A stretch of 64,000 bases of DNA from positions 9,795,501 through 9,859,500 of the forward strand of contig JAFMOC010000009.1 of NCBI GenBank assembly GCA_019802505.1. Reading direction: 5' to 3'. The position numbers and the translations under genes were made by a program. How positions within the stretch are numbered: position 1 is the stretch's first letter; each line of letters begins with the position of its first letter. The stretch comes from Corydoras sp. C115. Its lineage: Eukaryota > Chordata > Actinopteri > Siluriformes > Callichthyidae. Below the pieces are notes generated by a model, which saw only the letters and a list, made by a program, of their open reading frames with translations, ran no database searches and was not told where the DNA came from. This document shows positions 54,944 through 64,000 of this stretch, piece by piece.

Positions 54944-55286
54944 TTCATTCATTCATTCATTATCTCCCGCTTTATCCTCTATTAGGGTCGCGGTGGGGTT
55001 CCCCATGCCCATCCAGGGGAGAACATCTCGGGCGCTGGGCAGATAGACCCAGGACAGGGCGCCAATCCATCGCTGGGCACACACTCACTCACACAGACAC
55101 TCTCTATTTGGGGCAATTTTGAGAATTCAATTCACCTTGATCCATGTTTTTGGACTGTGGGAGGAAACCGGAGAACCCGGAGGAAACCCACACAGACATG
55201 GGGAGAACATGGAAACTCCACCCAAATGGGGATTCGAACCTAGCGCTGAGAGCCGAACGTGCTAACCACTAAGCCACCGTGCTGCC
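54944..55286 (-). repeat. tRNA-derived SINE, full length, minus strand
   Basis: Complete copy with an ATTC tail. The 13-base duplication AACACCACGAACA is exact at 54931-54943 and 55287-55299. It starts about 120 bases upstream of the DNAJC11 start codon, so it may lie in or next to that promoter. The head has small deletions next to the B box. Confidence 0.94.
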
Positions 55287-55414
55287 AACACCACGAACAA
55301 TCCGTTTAAAATCGATTTGATCGTATTGCTGAAATGTATTTCTCTCTCTGATTCGTGTTTGAAACTCGCAGCTGAATGTCGCGTCATGTCGTAATGTAAA
55401 AGGTTTGGTCTTTA

Positions 55415-55620
55415 TAGGGAGTAGCTCAGTGGTCAGGGTGTTGGACTATCAATCTGAAGGTTGGGGGTTCAAATCCCAGGTCCACTGAAGTTACCAATGT
55501 GGCTCCTTGAGCAAGAACCTTAACCCTCATTGCTCCAGGGATGTTGTGATTAACCCTGTGTTCACCTTGTAAGTCGCTTTGGATAAAAGCGTCTGATAAA
55601 TGACCAAATGTAAATGTAAT
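55415..55620 (+). repeat. tRNA-derived SINE of another family
   Basis: A tRNA-like head (GGGAGTAGCTCAGTGGTCAG, then GGTTCAAATCCCAGG) is followed by a body ending in AAGTCGCTTTGGATAAAAGC and GTCTGATAAATGACCAAATG, a 3' motif shared by many fish SINEs. It is not a functional tRNA gene, because the tRNA-like part continues into the SINE body. Confidence 0.8.
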
Positions 55621-55730
55621 GTAAATGTTTATATCCGCTGTTGAATTTTAATGTAACAGACCAAAGTAGACGAAAAGATTTATAAGCTTTAACAGACCAG
55701 ATTCAGTTAATTTATTATTAAAACAATATA

Positions 55731-56082
55731 GGACGGCACGGTGGCTTAGTGGTTAACATGTTCTCCTCTCAGCACTAGGGTATTTTCGATTTGAATCCCA
55801 ATCTGGGTGGTTTCCATGTTCTCCCCCGTCTGTGTGGGTTTCCACCGGGTTCTCCGGTTTCCTCCCACAGTACAAAAACATGGATCAAGGTTAATGGATT
55901 CCCCCAATAAAGTAGGTTTGTCTGTGTGAGTGAGTGTGTGCCAAGCGATAGATTGGTGCCCTGTCCTATCCTGGGTATATCTGCCCAGCGCCCGAAACAT
56001 TCTCCCCTGGATGGGCATGGGGAACCCCTCCACGACCCTAGTAGAGGATTAAGCGTAAGATAATGGATAGATGGATGACTGG
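55731..56082 (+). repeat. tRNA-derived SINE, full length, somewhat diverged
   Basis: The head has A box TGGCTTAGTGG but a damaged B box (GATTTGAATCC). The tail is of the GGAT type. ATTAAAACAATATA is duplicated at 55717-55730 and 56083-56096 (14 bases). Confidence 0.93.
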
Positions 56083-56179
56083 ATTAAAACAATATATATA
56101 TATATATATATATTCATAGAACAACAATTTTGACAGAACCCTGAAATTTACAATTACCAGGATGCTCATGAGCATATAT

Positions 56180-56181
<2 letters not shown>

Positions 56182-56219
<38 letters not shown>
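56182..56219. repeat. (GT)n microsatellite
   Basis: About 19 GT units upstream of CAMTA1. Confidence 0.96.
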
Positions 56220-56221
<2 letters not shown>

Positions 56222-56929
56222 TTGGTAAATCCACATGCACTACAGATGTCGTGGGGACGGAACAGCAGTGGAGTGTTTCTGTAACAGATGATGGATGCGG
56301 GCTGATCTCTGATTGGCTGGCGCGGGAAGGCTCGCTGTGTTTTCTCGTGGTGAGCGGAGCTGTCCGTTCAGCACCACGCGCTTTTTCAGAACTCTGTGTC
56401 CTGAACAGCGCTCACTGAAGCGCGCTCATACAACTCCTCTGAAACAGTTCCAAATGTAAAGCTGACCACGATCACCTCAAATACAACGTGAAAAGAGCCT
56501 TTAAGCTTTTACAAAAACAATCAAGTCAAATGATCAGGCCGTCAGCGCGAAGTTAGTTCAGAATGTACAGAACCTCAGGCTTATAATCAAAACCAAAGCA
56601 TTTTCAGGTCATTATTGCGCGTCGGTGTTCCTCAGAACAAGTACAATGACGTGTAAATAAATGACGTGTGGAATTCGCCAATTCGCGAAGCTCCACTGAA
56701 TGCCAATGTCATTGCCTGCGCTCAAAACGCTGCCCTTCCCCCTATTCCCCTTCAAGTGCAAAGATCGTTTTGTGGAGTTGCCACCTTCTAGTCTGTTCCT
56801 TTGCAAAAAAAAGAATCAGCTGTAAAACCTTTATGTAAATACCAAGGGAGGAGGGGGCATGAAACCCGACATAACGGGATGAAAGCCACCACGAAATAGT
56901 GCACTACGTAGGGAATAAAGGGCGCATTC

Positions 56930-57115
56930 GGACGCACCGACAGGTTCCACGTTTTCTGTGGGTCCAATAGGAGACACGGTTTCTTTGGGCTCGCCTTCTG
57001 CCGTCCGCCCCCTTCATCCCCCCCCTCCATCAACTGGCCTTGGTGTGCTCGTGCACGCGCGTGGTCCTCCCCCCGGCTCGGCTCCCCCCCCCTGGTCGCG
57101 AGGAGGAGGAGGAGG
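56930..57115 (+). promoter_or_regulatory. GC-rich CAMTA1 promoter / 5' UTR
   Basis: A C-rich and CG-containing stretch, including several CCCCCC runs and a GAGGAGGAGGAGGAGG tract, leads directly into the CAMTA1 start codon. This is the GC-richest part of the window and looks like a CpG-island promoter. The transcription start is not visible. Confidence 0.55.
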
Positions 57116-57160
57116 ATGTGGCGCGCGGACGGGAAATGGCTGCCGAAAACAAGCCGGAAG
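57116..57160 (+). CDS. camta1: Calmodulin-binding transcription activator 1, first coding exon
   Basis: The exon encodes MWRADGKWLPKTSRK, which differs from the human CAMTA1 N-terminus at one residue (Asp for Glu). It ends at a strong donor (AAG|GTAAGAG) in phase 0. CAMTA1 is a nuclear transcription factor with CG-1, TIG, ankyrin and IQ regions; those domains are encoded beyond this window. The first introns of CAMTA1 are very large in vertebrates, which fits the absence of another exon up to 64000. It is divergent to DNAJC11, as in human. Confidence 0.93.
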
Positions 57161-57550
57161 GTAAGAGAGAAATAACATATTGTTATTATTTTTGCTTTCT
57201 CTGAGCCGCGTCGCGTTGACTGCGTTCACGCTCCAGAGGAGAGGAGGACGCGCTGCGAGCGCAACGGAGCGCGGATCCCTGCGCTTTATCACAAAAACGC
57301 TGACGAGATTAACGTCCAGCTCAGATCTGTTAGCTCCAGCCATCTCTGATCCAGCTATTAAAAGCAGGCGCTGATCGCACCGGGAGGGAGTTTGCTAATT
57401 AAAAGTGTCTTTTTTTTGTTTGCATCTGCTCGGCTGCTTGTCCTCGCGAGCCGTTATTATAGGCTTTTAATTATTTAAGACATCACTGTGTGATGAAAGC
57501 GTTTTGGTAAATGGGCTCGGCATATAAGCGGCTACTCTTGTGTGCGTCTC

Positions 57551-57608
57551 TCTGTGTGTATGTGTGTGTGTGAGTGTGAGTGTGTGTGTGTGTGTGAGAG
57601 AGAGAGAA
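57551..57608. repeat. (GT)n(GA)n microsatellite
   Basis: GT units interrupted by GAGT are followed by GAGAGAGAGA. Confidence 0.95.
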
Positions 57609-57899
57609 AGCCGAATGGAATGACCTCGCTTATGATGTGAAGCGGGATTCAAAAGTGGGATTCCTTCACACCACCAGTCCGCATCTCCCACATCATCTGC
57701 CCACAGAGAGAACACCGCCGCCAAGTGCAACTGTTTCTGAATTTGCTCAGCAACGATGAGACTCGTTTTAAAGTAGAAAGCCGTCAAACATCGCGATTTC
57801 CAACATGCTCGAAAGCGTGAGCGACGTTTTGCTCTAAGTCTGCGGAGGGAATCTTCTTTGAGATCGGGTTGCACAGCGTCCGAACGGCGGGGCATTTTA

Positions 57900-58028
57900 T
57901 TTGAGAATTTGAAAAGTGGAGGCGCTCAGTCGAGACGCCGCTGAGCTCCATAAAGCAGTCTGAACGCGCGGGTTCCGTCGGATCGCCGTTGCTGGAGTGA
58001 ATTTCTGACGAGGCAGCAAAAATGAAAG
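57900..58028 (+). promoter_or_regulatory. Possible alternative CAMTA1 first exon
   Basis: A CG-rich segment ends in ATGAAAG|GTACGT: an ATG two codons before a good donor at 58029, about 870 bases downstream of the canonical first exon. Its phase (1) differs from the phase 0 of the canonical exon, so the ATG would not read into the same frame. It may be a non-coding alternative leader. Only the donor and base composition support it. Confidence 0.25.
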
Positions 58029-59034
58029 GTACGTTTACTCTCGGAGAAATGTTTTATTAAACACTCGGGGCAAGCAGCCAGGACGGAATGAGAGGAGAGG
58101 ACCAGGGTCTGGATGTGGGTTCAGTTTAAGGAGAATGTAACACACAGTTTAGAGAAAGTTGCCAAAAAAAAACTGGTCAGGTGCAGCTTGAGCTAAAAAG
58201 AGTTGGAATTCGGTGATGGACAGATTGATGGAATGTAGGTTAGAGTTCAAGGGCAGAAAGCTTTTGCTGGACACTGGAGACTTCGGTCAGTCTTTTAAAG
58301 GTTATATATTAGGTCTACGAGTCTTTATGTCTGTAAACTATTTTTAACATAATAAAAAGCCTTAGGTCAGCACTCCCAGTTTTCCATCCGTGAAACTCGC
58401 GACGTTGAAAAGATTTCTATAAATAAGCTCAATTTGATCCACCATTCACGACAAAATCGAGTCTTTATCATTTGTTTAGATTTTTATCCTCGATGTCTTA
58501 AATCCTTCCTCCCTAAAATGAGAATTCTCATTCAATGCAATCAATTAGCTTGAACTAAAAATATCCCGACGGTAATTAATTGTACATCGAGTCCACAGAA
58601 TGTGTGTCTCTCAAACGTAGCCATAAACACGTTCTGCTTGAGGACTTGCTATAAAAAGGGAACAAGGGGATGATGAACCAGGTTTAAATTAATTGCCACT
58701 AATGCTGTTCCGCAGAAATGACCACACGATGGAGACAAAGAGAATATCCAAAGGAGCTCCACGTGTGCTAAAAATACTAGACCATTTATAGCTTCACTGA
58801 TTACATATAGCCTACTGAACTGAGGTTTAATTTCCACGGGGAAAATGGCCCATTAGCTAAGAAGAGGAACACAATATAAAACTGAGATGGTTTGATTTAG
58901 CAGAAACGAGTAGGAACGATATGTTGTGGCGTTGGGTAATGACGGCTTTAGTACCAAGTACAATTCACATTTTGTCAACATTTAGTGCTTCAGTCGTCTG
59001 TTTCAATCAGTATTTACAGTCGGGAATTAGGAAA

Positions 59035-59048
59035 CCACTAGGTGGCGA
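59035..59048 (+). promoter_or_regulatory. CTCF-like motif
   Basis: CCACTAGGTGGCGA matches the core CTCF consensus CCASYAGRKGGCRS at 13 of 14 positions. Such sites often mark insulators or loop anchors. Occupancy is not shown by sequence. Confidence 0.4.
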
Positions 59049-60279
59049 TATTAAGCTGTTAAAATCTAAAATTATTAAAGCGTTTATTGCCATATAAGAG
59101 GTAAATTTGTCTTGTGCTTTATCTAGGGTTCGTATTAGACATGCCATGCCTAAGTGTACCTGCAGAGATGAGCACGTTTATATCATTTACTTGTAAATTT
59201 AAAAAAAAGACAGACTAAAGAATTGTTTGCAGAGAAAGAAGAGCCAATGACACTGGTGATAAATTCACCTTGGCCAAATACCAAACTTTGATACCGATAT
59301 CTTTTGTATGCTCTGTGCCCATGGGAAAATGTGTCAGGATAACATAGCCTACATAAAGTCAAGAATATAAAGCTATTTTTACATAGGTGAGTTGCCGGTA
59401 GCTGTAAAGACATGGATTGACCCTAACAGAAGGAAACTGTGTCACGCATTTGTATCTGTCAGTGTTTTTGGCTCTAACTAGTTTCCTTGCTTTCATTGTC
59501 TTTTCATCTTTTTTTGGATACAACATCCTTTAGCTTCTCACACAGGAAGTGTATTCTTCTTAAGTTCTTGCTTACAAGCCAGAGCATGTTTGAGGATGTG
59601 TGCACCTGGTTCAGCTTTTAGATACCTTTAGTGCTTTGCTTTGACTGCATTGTCAGTAGAGACTCTATAAAAGTTTCAGCGCTTGCTGTCTAACCAGTCA
59701 GTCAGCTCTGACACAGCATTCCCACATCCCACATGGAAAAAAAAACAGGTTTCATCTAAAGCTAGAAATGAAGAAGGTCAGCCAGCAAGTCCTGTGTGCT
59801 TAGGATCCAAGTCATATCTTCCTGTATATCAGCGAGGAGTCAGAATTGTAAGGCAATTGCTCTCAAGTAAAAAATTAACTCCTTGGGGAACGTGATCAGT
59901 GCTGAGGTTGATAAACAGAAGCGGTTGTTGATAGCAAACTTATCAGATTCTCATCTTGGGGATATAACCGGTGCCCCCCTTAAATTGTGCCGGGTGAATC
60001 AGCTCTGCAATTTTGTTCAGCTAATTGAATTTAGTGAGGCTGCTGTGGATTAAAAGATGACTCTCTCTCTAGCTTTCCTTCATACACGCACGCAGGCCCT
60101 GTCTCTCTCTCTCACGCGCTCTCTCACTTTTTCTTACTGTCTCTAATGCTTGCTTATTTTTTTTTCTTTCTAAAAAAGTATCATTTTATCCTAAGAGGTC
60201 TATTTTAAAAAACTGATTTCATGCACTGTTTCATTCCACCAGCGGGGAACAGTTTCAGTTGTGATGCTTTAGTATTTAG

Positions 60280-60450
60280 TATCACTCACCAGCAACTGTA
60301 TTAGGTACATCTCTTTGTTTCCATGCACACCATCCATTTTTTTTAGTTCCATTTACTATATAGATGCTCGTGGTAGTTCTAGAGTTATAGACTGTAGTCC
60401 ATTTGTTTGTAGACATACTTCATTAGTGCCCTTTTACTCTGTTGAACTCT
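60280..60450 (-). mobile_element. Non-autonomous element, terminal fragment
   Basis: TTCTAGAGTTATAGACTGTAG and GTCCATTTGTTTGTAGACAT match one end of the family seen at 46.6 and 53.8 kb. AACTGTATTAGGTACATCTC at the left is a typical outer end. Only part of the element remains. Confidence 0.45.
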
Positions 60451-60750
60451 GATGTTGGATGAGAGGACCTGAATATCTATGCTAGTTTATCTCAAAGGTG
60501 GTTAATGGAGTTGAGGTCAGGACTTTGTGAATTTCCTCCAAACCAAACTCACCTGAACAATGCCTTTATGGACCATGTTTTGTATATCCGGGTATAGTCC
60601 TGCTGTGCTCTCTGATTCCAAAAAGATGGAAGCACACAGTTACCTACAATACAGTTCAGGGTGCTTGGGTGTGGCAATGGTACCACATGAAATGCAATGA
60701 ATAAGATTTGTGTTCTGATATACTGTCCATATAGTGTATATCTTGTCAAA
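60430..60750 (-). pseudogene. Degenerate Tc1-like transposase remnant
   Basis: On the minus strand the sequence has AAAGTCCTGACCTCAACTCC, corresponding to the SPDLNPI motif of Tc1 transposases, preceded by ATGGTCCATAAAGGCATTGT and GAGTTTGGTTTGGAGGAA, which match the coding sequence of a widespread fish Tc1 lineage. Stops and frameshifts break the frame. No intact terminal repeats were found. Confidence 0.6.
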
Positions 60751-61754
60751 ATCTGGTACAGTGTCTAAACACACTGTTAAAACCTGATAGGGATGCTGTT
60801 TGCGTGTGCTAAAGATCAACACAATCAATTAAAATTTGCAGTTATAAAAATTATGCTCAATTACATTAATCAAAAATCATTTCAGTACAATGACGATGAT
60901 TGAATTTGTGAAGCAGTTGTTTTTCAGTTTTCTCAAATGTTTTTGCAGTAATTAGTCTTTTTAAACATTTAGCGTTTACGCTGTGAAAGCTGTTTTTAGG
61001 ATTTCAATCTCACTCTAGAACATATTGTAGAGTCATTTCAAAGACTGTAATGTCATTCTATTATTTTTATCCTCCACCATACAGAGTGCTTTGTCAATGT
61101 GACAACTTTCATTTTATTAACTAGTCTACATGCTGAGAGAAAATGTAGAAATAGACATTGCAAAATTATTCACATATTAAAGTAAAAAAACAACAACAGT
61201 TAAATAGTAAAACATTGATTCTTATCAGAAAAATAAAATGTTTACTGTATTTAATTGACTTTGACCAAGGTAAGCTTGTTGGTACCAGAGTGGCTATTAA
61301 AGCTTTGACTGTTAAAGAAACTGCTGAACACTATAGTTTACAACAAAGTGGTGAGGAAAAGTGAAGTGTGGGGCAATTTGGCAAAAGACAGACCTTATTG
61401 ATGAGAAAGGTCAGAAGAGAATATAGCTCTAATCTTTTAGATACTTTTTTTTAGTTTATTTATTCTTATATGATTGCTTTACTTTGCGTAATTCAATGAC
61501 AATATCATGCAATTATTGTGTATAGTGTTTTTCATAGTCTTCCTATTGTATTATGTCATGTAAATAACTGTCTATTTAATTTTTTACATGCCATTTATAT
61601 ATAACAATTTTGTATTAGTATTTTATTCAGCACTGTAGCCAGTGGTTATGGAGATTTAAGTAAAATAAAAAAAAGAATGAATGACTTATTCATTCATTAT
61701 ACGAAAAAAACAAACAAACACCTGTGCAATCACAAAATCATCATCGCCGTTTGC

Positions 61755-61960
61755 CATTAGGTCATGAGGTCATTCAGCAGACACATTAATCCAAAGCGAT
61801 TTACAAGTCGATGGTTGGAGTCAGAACACATTGTTTGCCATACAGCAGCCCTGAAGCAATGAGGATTAAGGGACCCATATTTGTAACTTCAGTGGATCTA
61901 GGATTTGCACCTTCAGGTTGATGGCGCAACACCCTAATCACTGACCTTTCAGTTTAAATT
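61755..61960 (-). repeat. tRNA-derived SINE of the 55.4-kb family, minus strand
   Basis: The reverse complement has AAATCGCTTTGGATTAATGT at its 3' end, GCTTCAGGGCTGCTGTATG in the body and a decayed head with GGTGCAAATCCTAGATCCAC. It is more diverged than the 55.4-kb copy. Confidence 0.7.
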
Positions 61961-62620
61961 GTAATGTATAAAATCATTTCAGTATTGAGTATAAATTCAA
62001 AAATCTTAAAAGCATAATTGCTCTACAAGCAAACATATTAGGAAAATATTAACTTTAAATGAACTAGGTTTTTGCCACTGACATGTTTAAAATTTTACTG
62101 GTTAATAAAATGCAGTTAGGTGTCTAATAAGATGCCTTTCTATGGTATCAGACCTGTGATTGTTGTAGGTAAATTTGAAGGTGAATTGTGTATTATTTTG
62201 GTGAAACATCAGTAATCCTGAGAAAAAGCTCACACTGATCACTGATATGCACTAAATAGAGTTTTGAAAAGAAATGAAAAGAAAAGTAAAACAGTAACAG
62301 TTCAAACAGTAATTTTCTTCTTTTCATTACAGTTATTGAAGTAAAAATGCACAAGTCTGTATGGAGTCGGTGTCCTTTATTATGTGCCTTTCAGTGGAAA
62401 AATAATGCAGTTTACTTTGACACTGATGCTGCCTCACAGGAATGCACGGTGCAGCCATTTAAAGTTTGCAAGGATTTGTGTTTTAACAAAATATTTGTTC
62501 AGTTTTGTCTTTCTTTTTGGCATTAGTAAATAAATGAACAAAAATAATAACAAAGCAGGGTGCACATAATGTTTATTATTTATTTTATAGTCTGTCAGTT
62601 ACTTGATATTACATTGAATT

Positions 62621-62655
62621 TAGAGGAAACACATTCAGATATGGGAGAACATGTT
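62621..62655 (-). repeat. Tiny SINE body fragment
   Basis: AGAGGAAACACATTCAGAT and ATGGGAGAACATG resemble the reverse complement of the main SINE's GTTCTCCCCGTGTCTGCG / GGGTTTCCTC segment. It is short and diverged. Confidence 0.35.
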
Positions 62656-64000
62656 ACTGTACCACTTTACCTTTTACTTGGCCTTTCACAAAGAGCTCAT
62701 ACAAAAGTTGAAGTTTCAGCTTATTGTATAAAATTTATATTGTTGTCTGAGTAATATGTTTTAAATGGAGGATTTTAGCTTGATTTTATAATTCACATTT
62801 AATCAATGTGCTCTTGTTTAAACAGAAAATGGTTTGTGTTCCAAATTGAAATATAAATTATACTGATGCTGCATCTCTAAAAGTAAAACATTATACGGTG
62901 CTCACTTTGCATTTATTTGCCCATTCACCCAAAGCTAATACCCTCATTTCAAGTTGCTGACATGCTGCCACAGAAAAGCTGTCTTTGCTTGTAGATGGTG
63001 CTTAGCATAACAGCAGGTGTTTCCTTTAGGTAGTATCACAAATGGTAAAATTATGTTGCAATTACACCAACTATTTTGCTGAAGATGTATAAAAAGAGCT
63101 GGGTGTAATGCAGTTAAACAGACGTAAGAGTAATACATTTACTGGGGTTTAGTTTTCAGCTAATGGAATTAAATTGATGGAACAATTCCCATTATGCAGA
63201 AGCTCTGTTTAAAATAACCCTGCATTGAGTGACTTTTTTTTAAGCAAAAAGTGGAAATGGGCGAGTCCATCTTTGGTGGATCAGTTTAAAAAAACCATGC
63301 TTCTCATTGTCATTCAGCTTCATTACATATCATGTTTATTCATGCATGGCCACATTGCTCTGGAACGCATGGCATATTTTTGGAAGCAGCAGCTCATTGT
63401 CATGCTTAATCAACACACAGCAAACTCTGTGCAGAGCTTAGGCGTCAGCCCATGTGTGTCTGGAAAAGCAGGTGGGTGTTCAGTCAGTTTTTTGAGTGCA
63501 AAGACAACACACTGTCAAATTTGACTATTGATATATTTTATTTACTTAGGTTGTGGTGTTCTCTGGATTTTGTTTCAAGTCAAGATAAATTCCCAGAAAT
63601 CTTCATGTTAATGAAAACATTGCAAGGTTATGCTGGCCACTCTTTTCAGACACAGCTTAATTAGTGGCTGTACAGATTCATGTTTACTCCGTTTTGCAAT
63701 GTGTTGTTTGCTTCTGCTGTGAAACTGATGGGTTTCCAAGCCAACTGGAAATCTTTTAATAGGGCCCAGTTTCTACATTGTGAAGATGTTTTAAATGGAA
63801 ATTGAAAGCATTTTAATAATTTTGTTCAACAAAACAGCTATTCTTTCATTTTAATTACATTTATAGTCAAGGAAGTATGAATGCATTTCAATTCTCTTCC
63901 AATAATTGATTCAATAAAATAAATATTTCAAGTTTTGCAAAAACCAGTTGCAATTATTCTATTGATCTTTGGCGAAGGGTTTGGCTTAAGACTCATCTCA

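Larger units (their letters stand above)
57161..64000 (+). other. CAMTA1 first intron (partial)
   Basis: No further CAMTA1 coding exon was recognised. The intron is notably poorer in SINEs of the main family than the rest of the window. It holds a GT/GA microsatellite (57551-57608), a possible alternative first exon (58028), a CTCF-like site (59035), a Tc1 remnant (60.4-60.75 kb), a minus-strand fish SINE (61.76 kb) and unique stretches that could be conserved regulatory DNA. Confidence 0.6.

Noticed and set aside
55424..55495. tRNA-like sequence with A and B boxes
   Set aside because: It continues into a SINE body with the typical 3' motif and has no independent tRNA 3' end or terminator, so it is a SINE head and not a tRNA gene.
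57014..57343. Minus-strand open frame of 109 codons over the CAMTA1 promoter
   Set aside because: It is a GC-rich shadow frame with polyproline from C runs. It overlaps the CAMTA1 first exon and has no family motif.
57467..57895. Minus-strand open frame of 142 codons
   Set aside because: It includes a translated GT/GA microsatellite (His-Thr repeats), has no recognisable domain or splice context, and lies in CAMTA1 intron 1.

Overview
This is nuclear DNA from a vertebrate, almost certainly a ray-finned fish and plausibly an ostariophysan such as a catfish (the order is a guess). Genes are split by GT-AG introns, microsatellites are abundant, and a fish-type tRNA-derived SINE and Tc1-like transposons occur throughout. 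There are no operons, ribosome binding sites or prokaryotic features. Most open frames of 60-100 codons here are chance or repeat-derived and are not annotated.

Gene layout. Five protein genes can be supported by splicing the sequence by eye. (1) SVBP, + strand, coding 25051-27487, two coding exons, 66 aa. (2) A small FBXO2/6/44-like protein made only of the FBA (F-box-associated) domain, - strand, coding 30658-33000, five coding exons, 176 aa. (3) PHF13, + strand, coding 36937-41118, four coding exons, 343 aa with a C4HC3 PHD finger. (4) DNAJC11, - strand, coding 48153-54821, all 16 coding exons recovered, 560 aa. (5) The first coding exon of CAMTA1, + strand, 57116-57160; the rest of the window lies in its first intron. 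PHF13, DNAJC11 and CAMTA1 are neighbours in the same order on human 1p36.31, which supports the gene names.

Functionally the genes are unrelated neighbours: a tubulin-carboxypeptidase cofactor, a sugar-binding-fold protein, a chromatin reader, a mitochondrial J-protein and a transcription activator. They form two divergent promoter pairs: FBA gene/PHF13 (34.5-36.9 kb) and DNAJC11/CAMTA1 (54.8-57.1 kb).

Repeats. About 20 copies or fragments of one tRNA-derived SINE (perfect A and B boxes, GAAT or GGAT tail) are spread over both strands. Many have clear target-site duplications, one is inserted inside another, and two form inverted structures. A full-length 1,607-bp Tc1-like element with an open DD34E transposase and 214-bp terminal repeats that look identical by eye sits in the SVBP intron. 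Older Tc1/mariner remnants lie at about 6.1, 28.9 and 60.5 kb. A non-autonomous terminal-inverted-repeat family occurs at 46.6, 53.8 and 60.3 kb. The first 23 kb has no recognisable gene.

I did not find a new multi-gene system. The most notable items are the near-intact Tc1 element, the FBA-only protein, the nested and palindromic SINEs, and candidate regulatory sites in the two divergent promoters and the CAMTA1 intron.
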